Shown one piece after another: positions 28,766-37,713 of a stretch of DNA of 52,357 bases. The notes beneath the pieces are model-generated. The model did no database searches. It saw nothing but the letters and a program-made list of their open reading frames with translations, and was not told the DNA's origin. Within the stretch, counting starts at the first letter, position 1. The number at the start of each line of letters is the position of its first letter. Source of the stretch: Candidatus Brocadia sp. (GTDB lineage Bacteria; Planctomycetota; Brocadiia; Brocadiales; Brocadiaceae); the NCBI GenBank assembly GCA_011525665.1, contig WYAU01000074.1, positions 1 through 52,357 on the forward strand. Reading direction: 5' to 3'. The translations under genes were made by a program, and so were the position numbers.

Positions 28766-31700
28766 ATGAAAAGACCGAAAACGATAAGTAACAAAAAGAG
28801 AGTTTGGTTTAGCATGACCAGCATTTTTCTGCTGGTATTTGCCTTTGCCCTGAGTGTTACTTCAAATTCAATGGCGGCAACAGGCAGTTTCGACAGGGAT
28901 AGTTATTTGCCGCCAAAAAACAACACAGATGATTTTGATCGTGCATTTATTTCTGTAATTGACTCTTCCGTTACTTCAGCGGACAGAGATACCATTACGG
29001 TTACAGTAAAAGCAGGCTCAAATTCGGTTCCATTCGTGTTAAGGGAAACAGGTACTGACACCACAGTATTCACCACTACGGGCAACGCCCAACCTTCACA
29101 AGCAGGAGTTGGCACAAATACTGGGTATGTGGAGGCTTATGAAGGTAACTACGTATTTCCAGCATTAGGTTTCCTTAGCAGTACTAGCGGCGTTACTGGT
29201 CTAAATCTAAAGAGCCTTGGCAATCAGGGTGGAAATGCAACGATCCCTGAAGATGGTACCATCCAGGTGTCTGAAAGTGATACGCTGGAGCTCCTTTATG
29301 GTGGAACCACCCTTGATACGGCCCCGATCCGATATCATGGCGCCAACAATTCTACAATAACGTTTACGACAGGTGCAGGCTGGGGTGACAATTGGCCTAG
29401 CAGTGGTAGTGTTCCTGAAAATCTTATAATAAGCGTTAATGATCCTGATAAAAGCTTAAACCCAAGGGTAAGAGATGTTATTGGTCTTAGTGATGGGTTC
29501 ACATTAGGTTTACACACAGGCACCGGTTCGTCTCGTGTCCAAATTGAAGCCATTGACCAATCTACCGGAGATACCCTCGATAATGTGCTCACCCAAAATA
29601 TTTTCCTTGTTGAGACGGGTTTAAATACGGGTATTTTCTCAGCTTCCGGTAAGGTCTATGGATCGACAACTGTAACGACTCAAGGTAATTTAACAGTGGG
29701 CTCCACTGCTGGTTATAGTGGTAGCACCATAACGCTAGGAACTTCGCCATTTGTTTCTTTTCGTGTTATTGAAACAAATGCCGCTTCAGGTAGATTGGGC
29801 CTTGTAAAATTGGGAACCTCTAGTACAAACAATGTCAGCGAAGCTCTGGCGTTTACAACGAGTAGCGATTTTACAGGTTTTGGAACCTCTTCTTTAGGAC
29901 CTACGAGGGTTGTTGCTATTGGAACAAACACCGCCGCTTTTGGTGACCCAGGTTCATCTTCTAACTTAGGGACAACTGTTGGAGGTCTGCATAAGTTAAT
30001 TGATGGTACTAACTTTTGCCTTGTTCAAATCAGTGGTTTAGGTACTTCGACGACAGGTGCTGCAGGTACTGAAGTTGCTGGCACATCTACCTCAGTTAGT
30101 AGCTTCGTTTTAACTGGTCCTCGTTCAGGTGATACTATCAAGGTCTCATATTTAGATGAGCTTAATAGTGGGGGTTCTGTAGGCACTATTACTAGTAGCA
30201 CGGTCTTTGGAATAACAGGTGAGACAGGAGTTGTTTCAGTAGATAAGACCACGGTGGATATCAACGACTTCTTTGTGATTACCGTTGTTGATGGAAACTT
30301 GAATTCCACATCTTCATCCAGGGAATCAATAGCGTCAGGAACATGGGGCGGAACAACGACTAATAGCAGGGGAGACCGTTTGTCCGTAAAAGCATATTCA
30401 AGGACAGGCCTCTCAATCATTGGAAGTAATACGGTTAGCCTGTCTCATCCTGATGGTTCGATGATCGGTACACAGACTATTAGAATTTCCAATAGTGATA
30501 ATTCCCTCGTGTGGATAATCCCAACGAGCGGGAGTGGGTTGACAGGCTCTGGATTTGGAAGTCCTTTAACTCTTGGGAGTTCCACGTTTAGCCTTGGTAC
30601 TGAGTCGGTGAGCGCAATACCGCTTGTGAGAGGACAATCGTCCGCTGCTGATAGTTTCCTTAGCACTGCATCGACTGCATCCTTTACTGCCACGGCTGAT
30701 GCTGTTGACAATACGGTGGAAATATCACCGGACGGCACATCCTGGATTGCCGTGCCCATAGTGGAGACAGGTGCAAATTCGAGCACGTTTGTAGGTACAA
30801 TAGGTTTTGATTGTACGGCCGCACGGGTAACAACGAACACATCGACTACGAATAGCACATCTATTTTTGCCGATTCTACGGGAACTTCAACCATAATTTT
30901 CCAGGGTACCGCAGGTACGGATTACCCAACATTGGGAAATGTATTTGGTACAGGTTCTGTTGTAAGAGTATCGGACGGCTCTTTTAGTGATATTCGAGAA
31001 ATTACTGGTGTAGGTGGTGATAGGCTAACGGTAACAAAGATGACTAACACCAGTTTTTACACTCCTTGGAAGACATTCGTTCAGGTACTCGGCAACGATA
31101 TGAGCACGGGACGCCTTGACACGGTATCAGGAGCAAAGGTGTTTAGGATTGGCGCGCATGCAGGCGCGATATTTCGTATCCGTTATAATGATGCTTTAAA
31201 TTCCCTTGGCGAATATAGTGGTGGCGCTACCTTGGCGACAACGGCATCTAATGTTGCTTTCCAGACACATACAGGAAGCTTGTCTGTGTCTCCATCGGGT
31301 ACGGTTGGGTTGAACAGCACGATCGAAGTCACATTGGTTGATAATGACTTGAATACCAGTGTTTCAACGCCGCAGACAACCTTCAATAATACGGCTAGTA
31401 TAACGAACGTAAATGAAGTTGGTTTAGGTTTGCCGGGAACTGGCACCACAGCGAACAATTCAACATTTAAGAACGGTTTCATCGCAAAGCAAATCTTTGC
31501 TAGCCGTGCCACCAGTGTTTCAAGCAGCGATTTTAGTAATACAGCGAACACTGTATCCCTCCAGTTTGTAGAAACAAGTGCGAATTCCGGCACGTTTAGG
31601 GGGACGTTTAAACTTACCAATGTTACAGGGTCATCGACAGATAATACCACGTCACCTCCTGTTCTAAAAGTCTCTAATGGAGATAATATCACAGTATTTT

Positions 31701-33496
31701 ACAATGACTCGCCAAATGCCACCACAGAGAATAATCTTTCTTCATACACAACGGTGTCAGTGGTAGGCGTCGGTGGTGTTGGTTCATTAAACCTCAGCAA
31801 GCAAGAGCTTTTCTTGAATGGCGATTCAGCAGTAGTCACACTCGAGGATAATGATCTAAATACTACTGGTGGGCTGGATGGCGCTCAGGTTAAAATCACA
31901 TCTTCGTCCGATACAACAGGATTTGATTTAAATTTAACTGAGACAACCGGGAATTCTGGTATATTCCAAGGGACATTCTCCACGGGGGCATCAACCAATT
32001 CAGGTGCCACACCTCCTGTAATAAGGGCGGTGGCTAATGGTACAGTAATGGTGACCTACAGTGATACATCGCCGTTGCAGGATGTTACGGTAGATGCAGA
32101 CACCAGGAACTTTGGCGCGGTTCTGGAATTTGCAGATGATAATGTTGTAGTCGGTGGTAATGCAGTTGTTTCGCTTTTTGATCCAGAAACAAATACATCA
32201 ATTACAACAGCGAATCTTGTTAATGTTAATATTAAATCTACAACGGATTCATCCGGAACTACTTTGCGATTAACAGAGACAGGTGTCGACACTGGATCGT
32301 TCTTGGGGACAATTGCTGTCAGTTCAGATAGCACCTTGGTCAATACGAGAATAAGGGCCGCAGCAGGTGATACACTGACAACTAGTTTCACTGATAATCC
32401 AGATGCAAACGGAGGCGTTTCTACGGTAACGGATACCTCTTCGGTAGTTGAGGCAGTGCCAACTCCAACACCAGGGGCTACGCCAACACCGGGAGTTACA
32501 CCATCACCGGTAGCTTCGCCAACGCCGACTCCAACAACGGGTTCCATCTCAGGTCAGGTAACTGACGCTGGAACAGGTGCTGGTATAGAAGGTGCTAACG
32601 TTGCGTACGGTACATCACCGCAGAATATCATTGCCAGCACGACAACGGATGCGGATGGCAATTACAGGTTTGATGGTGTGGTGCCTGGAACTTATGCTGT
32701 GGCAGTGCAGGCGACTGGTTTCCAAGTTCCTGTTCCTCAAGCAGCAGTGGTAATTGCAGGTCAGGAAACGACCGTTGACTTTGCCTTAACTGCAATTATA
32801 CCGGTAACGCCTACGCCGGTTACTTCACCAACACCAGTACCAACACCAATTCCGGGTATCATTCGTGGTGCGGTTACAGACTCCGTAACTGGCACAGGTA
32901 TAGAAGGTGCTAATGTTGCTTATGGTACGTCACCGCAGAATATCATTGCCAGCACGACAACGGATGCCGATGGTAACTATAGTTTTGAGGGTGTGGTGCC
33001 TGGAACCTATGCGATAGGTGCACAGGCTGCAGGATATCAATTGCAAGCACCACAAGCCGTTACGGTTGGTTCTGGGGAAACAGTAACAGTTGATATTGTA
33101 CTGACTCCTCTCGTATCACCAACACCGTCGCCAGTGGCTTCGCCGACACCGTCACCAGTGGCTTCGCCGACGCCGACACCTCCGCCTTGCGAACCAATAG
33201 AGTTAGATGCTGAACCAGAGCCTCTGAAACTGCTGAGAGAAGAGAGCGCAACGGAAACGGTAACGGTGACATGCAGTGATGGTACGGCGTCTCCAAATCG
33301 CTTGATTAAAGCTACGAAAACCAGCGGTAAGAAGCGGATAGTTGTTTCCCCGCCGAGTGCATTAACTGATTCTAACGGCCAGGCACAGTTTACAATTACT
33401 GCGACGAGGAAAACAGGAAATGCTAAGGTCAGATTCCAGGATTCAGTTAGGACAAATTTGAGGGACACTATCACTGTGAAGGTAAGAAAGAAGTAA
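28766..33496 (+). CDS. Large S-layer-like secreted protein
   Basis: A 1576-residue protein, start chosen at ATG 28766 because of AAAGGAG eleven bases upstream; an in-frame ATG at 28706 lacks a ribosome site. The N-terminus is a signal peptide (core FLLVFAFALSV, cleavage near Ala37 in SNSMA-A). The body is rich in Thr, Ser, Gly, Asn and Asp and poor in Cys. It repeats a strand motif of the type ETGxNTGxFxGT at about residues 92, 281, 665, 934, 1057 and 1169, and DNDLNT-like motifs. A Thr/Pro linker (about 1232-1257) leads to two carboxypeptidase-regulatory-like beta domains (about 1258-1345 and 1363-1447), a second Pro linker and a final Ig-like domain rich in Lys (about 1474-1576). The size and style resemble the known Kuenenia S-layer protein (Kustd1514, about 1590 residues); I infer orthology without alignment. 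Confidence 0.8.
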   Translation: MKRPKTISNKKRVWFSMTSIFLLVFAFALSVTSNSMAATGSFDRDSYLPPKNNTDDFDRAFISVIDSSVTSADRDTITVTVKAGSNSVPFVLRETGTDTTVFTTTGNAQPSQAGVGTNTGYVEAYEGNYVFPALGFLSSTSGVTGLNLKSLGNQGGNATIPEDGTIQVSESDTLELLYGGTTLDTAPIRYHGANNSTITFTTGAGWGDNWPSSGSVPENLIISVNDPDKSLNPRVRDVIGLSDGFTLGLHTGTGSSRVQIEAIDQSTGDTLDNVLTQNIFLVETGLNTGIFSASGKVYGSTTVTTQGNLTVGSTAGYSGSTITLGTSPFVSFRVIETNAASGRLGLVKLGTSSTNNVSEALAFTTSSDFTGFGTSSLGPTRVVAIGTNTAAFGDPGSSSNLGTTVGGLHKLIDGTNFCLVQISGLGTSTTGAAGTEVAGTSTSVSSFVLTGPRSGDTIKVSYLDELNSGGSVGTITSSTVFGITGETGVVSVDKTTVDINDFFVITVVDGNLNSTSSSRESIASGTWGGTTTNSRGDRLSVKAYSRTGLSIIGSNTVSLSHPDGSMIGTQTIRISNSDNSLVWIIPTSGSGLTGSGFGSPLTLGSSTFSLGTESVSAIPLVRGQSSAADSFLSTASTASFTATADAVDNTVEISPDGTSWIAVPIVETGANSSTFVGTIGFDCTAARVTTNTSTTNSTSIFADSTGTSTIIFQGTAGTDYPTLGNVFGTGSVVRVSDGSFSDIREITGVGGDRLTVTKMTNTSFYTPWKTFVQVLGNDMSTGRLDTVSGAKVFRIGAHAGAIFRIRYNDALNSLGEYSGGATLATTASNVAFQTHTGSLSVSPSGTVGLNSTIEVTLVDNDLNTSVSTPQTTFNNTASITNVNEVGLGLPGTGTTANNSTFKNGFIAKQIFASRATSVSSSDFSNTANTVSLQFVETSANSGTFRGTFKLTNVTGSSTDNTTSPPVLKVSNGDNITVFYNDSPNATTENNLSSYTTVSVVGVGGVGSLNLSKQELFLNGDSAVVTLEDNDLNTTGGLDGAQVKITSSSDTTGFDLNLTETTGNSGIFQGTFSTGASTNSGATPPVIRAVANGTVMVTYSDTSPLQDVTVDADTRNFGAVLEFADDNVVVGGNAVVSLFDPETNTSITTANLVNVNIKSTTDSSGTTLRLTETGVDTGSFLGTIAVSSDSTLVNTRIRAAAGDTLTTSFTDNPDANGGVSTVTDTSSVVEAVPTPTPGATPTPGVTPSPVASPTPTPTTGSISGQVTDAGTGAGIEGANVAYGTSPQNIIASTTTDADGNYRFDGVVPGTYAVAVQATGFQVPVPQAAVVIAGQETTVDFALTAIIPVTPTPVTSPTPVPTPIPGIIRGAVTDSVTGTGIEGANVAYGTSPQNIIASTTTDADGNYSFEGVVPGTYAIGAQAAGYQLQAPQAVTVGSGETVTVDIVLTPLVSPTPSPVASPTPSPVASPTPTPPPCEPIELDAEPEPLKLLREESATETVTVTCSDGTASPNRLIKATKTSGKKRIVVSPPSALTDSNGQAQFTITATRKTGNAKVRFQDSVRTNLRDTITVKVRKK
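32582..33017 (+). repeat. Tandem duplication inside the S-layer-like gene
   Basis: A block of about 118 bases at 32582-32700 is nearly repeated at 32899-33017 (offset 317). Both encode GIEGANVAYGTSPQNIIAST and VPGTYA. The nucleotide identity is high, so the duplication is recent or under gene conversion. Confidence 0.8.
33115..33180 (+). repeat. Short tandem repeat coding a Pro/Thr/Ser linker
   Basis: CCAGTGGCTTCGCCGACACC-type units of about 24 bases are present about two and a half times and encode SPVASPTPSPVASPTP-like text. Such arrays often vary in copy number between strains. Confidence 0.65.
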
Positions 33497-33541
33497 TGTA
33501 AATAGTCCTGCAGAAAAGTGCAGGGTACAAATGTAGTTTTG

Positions 33542-33578
33542 ATAGGGGCGGACAGTATTGTCCGCCCCTATTTTTTTT
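33542..33578 (+). terminator. Rho-independent terminator after the S-layer-like gene
   Basis: ATAGGGGCGGACA (33542-33554), loop GTAT, exact reverse complement (33559-33571), then a run of eight T. A 13-base perfect stem is unusually strong. It begins about 45 bases after the stop codon. Confidence 0.93.
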
Positions 33579-33654
33579 ATCACTTTTCTCCCGCCGCTGA
33601 CGCATGAGAAGAAGTTTTTTCTGCGTGTCCTTGTACCCATGAGTCTGCCAATTC

Positions 33655-33683
33655 TTGTAAACTGTCAGAAAATGTAGTAAAAT
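33655..33683 (+). promoter_or_regulatory. Possible promoter for the type II secretion genes
   Basis: TTGTAA (33655-33660), 17 bases, TAAAAT (33678-33683), each matching four or five of six positions. It lies between the S-layer terminator and the gspH-like gene. Other than this, the 33579-33842 gap has nothing that I can identify. Confidence 0.35.
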
Positions 33684-33842
33684 TATCACTTTGACTCCTA
33701 TCGGGAATATTAAATAAGGCTCTTTTTTCTTTTTACACCTCACGGGAATGAGCTGGCACTACCCCTCATGAACACCAGGTAAAGGGGAGAAAACGAGGTA
33801 AAGTCAGGCGAAGGACTAATTAATGGCAGGAGATCATTTTCA

Positions 33843-34505
33843 TTGCAAAGAGATAGAGATAAGGGCTTTACACTTATTGAGTTGATTATTGTTCTGGTTG
33901 TGATGGGAATTATTGGTGGTGTAACCGTACCCAGATACGTCGGTTCTTTTGATTCCGTCAGATTCAGGAAGGCAATGTCAGAAGTGGTATATTTTCTTCG
34001 GGAGGCGCGTATTAAGGCCATGTCAACTGCCCGACCGTCACAAGTGACCATAGATCTTTATAAGGGCTTTTGCTGGAATGACGACAAAAAAATCCTTAAA
34101 TTACCCGATACCATAGAAGTGTTTACTGACAGAATAGAGGCGCGGGACGATCAAACGAGGACATTTACGTTTTTTCCCAACGGGACCGCCCTGGCACAGA
34201 AACTCGGTTTTGTTTGTGATAAGATGGTGGCTGTGCTGCATGTGGAACCCCTGGGCGGGCTGGTCTCTTATAAAATCGGAGAAGAGATGGAACAGGTTGT
34301 TCGGTATGGAAGAGGGAGTGAGGGGCACGGGGAAGATATAGAAAAATATATTGATAAATTGAAAGATTCTGATACATTAGCAAAAGCTGCCCAGACGGGC
34401 AGGATGTATCTAAATAACGATGAAGACGATGATGATGAATCGGATGATGAAGCAGAATTTTTCGACGATGAGGAGGAAAGCGATGAAGATATGGAAGAGG
34501 AATAA
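33843..34505 (+). CDS. gspH: GspH-like type II pseudopilin with acidic tail
   Basis: 220 residues. It starts with TTG at 33843, after GCAGGAG; no ATG is available in frame nearby. The type IV prepilin-like signal KGFTLIELIIVLVVMGIIGG sits at residues 7-26, with cleavage before Phe9 (Gly8-Phe9) and the Glu at mature position 5. The body resembles a GspH/FimT pseudopilin domain (about 30-150). The C-terminus (about 190-220) is almost all Asp and Glu (for example DEDDDDESDDEAEFFDDEEE), which is not a usual feature of GspH. It lies 350 bases after the S-layer gene and before gspG. Confidence 0.8.
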   Translation: MQRDRDKGFTLIELIIVLVVMGIIGGVTVPRYVGSFDSVRFRKAMSEVVYFLREARIKAMSTARPSQVTIDLYKGFCWNDDKKILKLPDTIEVFTDRIEARDDQTRTFTFFPNGTALAQKLGFVCDKMVAVLHVEPLGGLVSYKIGEEMEQVVRYGRGSEGHGEDIEKYIDKLKDSDTLAKAAQTGRMYLNNDEDDDDESDDEAEFFDDEEESDEDMEEE

Positions 34506-34549
34506 TTCGTCAGCAAGGATAAAAGGGGATTTTACAAAGGGGATGTAGC

Positions 34550-34565
34550 GCGGGATTTCTCCCGC
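34550..34565 (+). other. Intergenic hairpin between gspH and gspG
   Basis: GCGGGA, TTTC loop, TCCCGC: a perfect 6-base GC-rich stem in the 147-base gap, with no T-run after it. It could stabilise or separate the message, so that the major pseudopilin gspG is expressed at a different level from gspH. Function is inferred. Confidence 0.4.
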
Positions 34566-34652
34566 ACAAGCGTAAAATAAAAAAAGCGGCGTGTCTATGC
34601 CGTTCGTAAATGAGTGTGTTGCCTTTATTAAATTAATAGGGAGTGATTGAAA

Positions 34653-35090
34653 ATGGGAAATAGGGTAAAAGTGAAATTGTTGAGGCAAGGTGGTTTCACC
34701 TTGCTGGAACTCTTAATTGTGATGATAATCATTGGGTTGCTTGCTGCTCTGATTGGTCCCAAGATGATCGGTCGCGTTGGAGAATCCCGGCAAACCGTTG
34801 CCAAGCAGCAGATCGAAGGGTTTTCAAGCGCTCTTGAAATGTATAAACTCGACACGACAAGATATCCCACACAGGAGCAGGGCCTGGAGGCATTGGTGGC
34901 AGAACCACAGGGATCTGTCAACTGGAAGGGGCCGTATTTAAAGAAGAAGATTATCCCCAAAGACCCCTGGGGGAATAATTATGTTTATGTCTACCCCGGT
35001 GAGCATGGAGATTACGATATCCTTTCCTATGGTGCAGACGGAAATGCCGGAGGAGATGGCGAGGATAAGGATGTAGTAAGCTGGGAATGA
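34653..35090 (+). CDS. gspG: Type II secretion major pseudopilin
   Basis: 145 residues from ATG 34653, preceded by AGGGAG; a TTG two codons earlier is possible. The prepilin signal GGFTLLELLIVMIIIGLLAA has cleavage between Gly and Phe, and the Glu at mature position 5. The mature part shows PTQEQGLEALVAEP, GPYLKKKIIPKDPWGN and the calcium-binding end GDYDILSYGADGN, all diagnostic of GspG. It polymerises into the periplasmic pseudopilus that pushes folded proteins through the outer membrane. Order gspH-gspG-gspE differs from the usual E-F-G-H, and gspC, D, F and the rest are not in this window. Confidence 0.93.
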   Translation: MGNRVKVKLLRQGGFTLLELLIVMIIIGLLAALIGPKMIGRVGESRQTVAKQQIEGFSSALEMYKLDTTRYPTQEQGLEALVAEPQGSVNWKGPYLKKKIIPKDPWGNNYVYVYPGEHGDYDILSYGADGNAGGDGEDKDVVSWE

Positions 35091-35189
35091 GGGGACTGTT
35101 CGAAATGTCAGGTTGGTGGGAGAAGATCCCTAACCTGTACTGGATTAAAATTTTAGATTTATGATTTTTTTCAATCTCACAGTGTAGAT

Positions 35190-35218
35190 CGTAATTCGTA
35201 ATTCGTAATTCGTAAATT
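35190..35218 (+). repeat. Heptamer tandem repeat before gspE
   Basis: CGTAATT is repeated three times, followed by CGTAAATT, in the gap between gspG and gspE. It is 16 bases before the gspE ATG, so a change in copy number would alter the leader but not the protein. Confidence 0.7.
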
Positions 35219-35234
35219 TCTTAAGTGTTAAATC

Positions 35235-36896
35235 ATGAATCAAACGGTGATTAACAATATTGGAGATGTGTTACTCGAGATGGGCAGGGTAACTCGCGCT
35301 GATCTGGAGCGTGCCATAGAGGTACAAAGGCAAACAGGGCAAAAGCTGGGCCGTATCTTGATAGATCTGGGAACTGTATCGGAGGAAGACCTCCGCCTTG
35401 CCTATGGCAAATTGCTGCAGATACCGGTCTGGGAAAAGAAGAAGGATGACCGGTACCCGCTGGTGGAAAATATACCGAAGGTATTCCTGGTGGCGAACCG
35501 TGTGCTTCCGCTCAGTTTGCGCGATGGGGAGCTGGACATTGCGCTTGCAGATCCGCAGGATTCTTTGCTGGCGGAGACTGTCGCATTAGCCACAAATAAA
35601 CACATCCGTATTTTTGCCGGCTGTGAAAAAGATATTTTGGCCTCTCTTGAAACAATTTATGAAGGAGAGGTTAAAGAGGAAGATACGGCGACGTCCAGCA
35701 TCGAAGTGATGGAAGACGTTGAACATTTGCGGGACATGGCTTCCGAGGCTCCCGTTATACGCCTGGTAAACAGCACACTGACGAAGGCGATTGAAATAGG
35801 GGCGAGCGACGTGCACCTGGAGGTTTTTGAGAGAAATGCCCGGCTGCGGTATCGTGTGGATGGGGTTTTGCGGGAGCTTGTTCCCCCTCCCCGCGAGCTT
35901 TACAATGGCATTATTTCCCGCATCAAGATTATGGCAAAGCTGAATATTGCCGAGAAAAGACTGCCTCAGGATGGCCGGATTAAGATGAAAGTGGCAGGCA
36001 AGGAGGTGGATTTGAGGGTCTCGATCATTCCCATGAGCCATGGCGAAGGGGTGGTAATGAGGATCTTGGATCGGACCGCCGTTACGCTTGATTTGGAAAA
36101 ACTGGGATTTAGCAGTGAATTTTTGGGCAAGTTCCGGCGTATGGTAAATAAACCGGAGGGCATGTTGCTTGTGACCGGCCCGACAGGGAGCGGAAAGACA
36201 ACCACGCTCTATGCCGTGCTGAAGGAGACCGTTTCGCCGGAGGTAAAGATTATAACGGTGGAAGACCCTGTGGAATATAGCATGGATGGCGTGAATCAAA
36301 TCCAGGTGAATCCGCAGATAGATTTGACCTTCGCTTCCGGACTGCGTTCCATTTTACGGCACGATCCCGATGTTATTCTTATTGGAGAAATCAGGGACCG
36401 GGAAACGGCGTCGATTGCCATACAGGCAGCCCTGACCGGACACCTTGTTTTGTCAACGCTCCATACAAATGACTCGGCGTCTGCATTTACCCGATTGATG
36501 GATATGGGAATGGAAGACTATCTGATCTCTTCGTGTGTCATTGGCGTTCTTGCTCAGCGTCTGGTGCGGAAGATGTGTGAAAAGTGTCGTGAATCCTATC
36601 TCCCCGGAGAGGATATACGCAAGACGGTAGGTTTGAAAGAGGGGGAATATTTATATAAGCCAAGGGGTTGCGATGAATGTAATAATGCGGGATTTAAAGG
36701 GCGAAAGTGTATTGCCGAGTTTTTGTATGTGGATGATGCCATACGACGGCTTATCCTTGCCCATAAAGATTCCAGCGAGATTATGAAAGAGGCGCAAAAG
36801 CGGGGAACGAAAAGCTTGTGGGAAGATGGGCTTGAATCGGTTCGCAGGGGAGAAACAACGCTGGAGGAATTATTGCGGGTATCGTCCGACATATGA
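35235..36896 (+). CDS. gspE: Type II secretion/type IV pilus assembly ATPase with MshEN domain
   Basis: 553 residues, start ATG 35235. Residues about 8-62 are an MshEN (T2SSE_N) domain: IGDVLLEMGRVTRADLERAI and Q31, a five-residue spacer RQTGQ, and KLGRILIDLGTVSEEDL. This doublet is the c-di-GMP-binding motif of MshE-type ATPases; the second copy lacks the final Gln. An N2 domain follows, then the ATPase core with Walker A GPTGSGKT (315-322), Asp boxes, Walker B ILIGEIRD (near 381-388) and the zinc-type cysteines (CEKC at 448-451 and CDEC at about 476-479). It powers pseudopilus assembly at the inner membrane. A PilB-like role is possible. Confidence 0.93.
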   Translation: MNQTVINNIGDVLLEMGRVTRADLERAIEVQRQTGQKLGRILIDLGTVSEEDLRLAYGKLLQIPVWEKKKDDRYPLVENIPKVFLVANRVLPLSLRDGELDIALADPQDSLLAETVALATNKHIRIFAGCEKDILASLETIYEGEVKEEDTATSSIEVMEDVEHLRDMASEAPVIRLVNSTLTKAIEIGASDVHLEVFERNARLRYRVDGVLRELVPPPRELYNGIISRIKIMAKLNIAEKRLPQDGRIKMKVAGKEVDLRVSIIPMSHGEGVVMRILDRTAVTLDLEKLGFSSEFLGKFRRMVNKPEGMLLVTGPTGSGKTTTLYAVLKETVSPEVKIITVEDPVEYSMDGVNQIQVNPQIDLTFASGLRSILRHDPDVILIGEIRDRETASIAIQAALTGHLVLSTLHTNDSASAFTRLMDMGMEDYLISSCVIGVLAQRLVRKMCEKCRESYLPGEDIRKTVGLKEGEYLYKPRGCDECNNAGFKGRKCIAEFLYVDDAIRRLILAHKDSSEIMKEAQKRGTKSLWEDGLESVRRGETTLEELLRVSSDI

Positions 36897-37038
36897 TCTT
36901 TCCTGATAAACAGTAAATTAATTATCCGTTGTGCCGATAATTATGGGTGTTAAGGTATTATCGTGAAAATGGCAGATGACAGCAGGTTAAGATCACAGTG
37001 ATGTTCCCGGCAGCGGCGAATCTAAGGAAGGAGTGGTT

Positions 37039-37266
37039 ATGAATCTTAAATTTCTCGAATCTATTGGCGTCAACGGAATCGATTTAAAAAAGTATCCGGT
37101 GGAACATCTCCCTCGCATACTTCACCTCAGCATGATAATCAAAAATACCTGCTTTTGGACCAAAGGAGCCGTTGTTCCTTACCGGTTGTTATCGACAGAA
37201 GAGCAAACAAAGATCCTGGAAGAATACGTGCAATACATCATTGCCTTTCAATGCAAAGAGGTTTAG
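37039..37266 (+). CDS. Small conserved-looking protein of unknown function
   Basis: 75 residues, start ATG 37039 with AAGGAG six bases before it, which strongly suggests real translation. The text (LKFLESIGVNGIDLKKYPVE, HLSMIIKNTCFWTKGAVVPY) has no membrane segment and no motif that I know. It lies between gspE (130 bases upstream) and pepA (about 450 bases downstream), so it might be in the secretion operon. One Cys early and one near the end are the only potential metal or redox residues. Confidence 0.55.
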   Translation: MNLKFLESIGVNGIDLKKYPVEHLPRILHLSMIIKNTCFWTKGAVVPYRLLSTEEQTKILEEYVQYIIAFQCKEV

Positions 37267-37713
37267 TCCGTCTCCCTGCTCGCGGTATTTCCCGAACGAT
37301 TCTCTCTGAAGCGTTTACTATTTTCCACTCCATTCGCAAACAATTCCGACCGTAAAAAGGCAAGAGAGGCGATTTAAATCGCAAATCATATGCCTTGCTT
37401 CATGGTCCCTTGTTGCCTCTTGCGGCTCAGGCTGCTTCTCAAAAAGAGATTCTTACAGAGCAACACCCTAAGGGAAATTATTCGTTTGACACATCCGACA
37501 GGTTAATGCTAAATTAAACGTTTAAAATCGCTCCCTGTTACCGGAGCAGGGTGATAACTGAACTTGCCCCATGGGGTTTCAATTACCCCCCCTAATCATC
37601 CTGAAAACGCAAGAAAGCGGGAGAGGAGCGTCGCGGGGCCCACCGTATACTGGGGTATAGCGAGGGAAAGAGTGCCGCCTTTGTCTGCTTGATTTATTTT
37701 AAAAAGGATATTT
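37267..37713. other. Intergenic region before pepA
   Basis: About 450 bases with no convincing gene. A likely promoter is at 37486-37515. The remaining sequence holds small inverted repeats (for example CCCCATGGGG near 37570) and no riboswitch I recognise. Confidence 0.45.
37486..37515 (+). promoter_or_regulatory. Likely promoter of pepA
   Basis: TTGACA (37486-37491), an 18-base spacer, TAAATT (37510-37515). The -35 is perfect and the -10 matches four of six. Start would be near 37522, giving a leader of about 190 bases. Confidence 0.45.

Noticed and set aside
34268-34516. Serine-rich minus-strand frame opposite the gspH tail
   Set aside because: It is the mirror of GAT/GAA codons of the acidic tail, not an independent gene.
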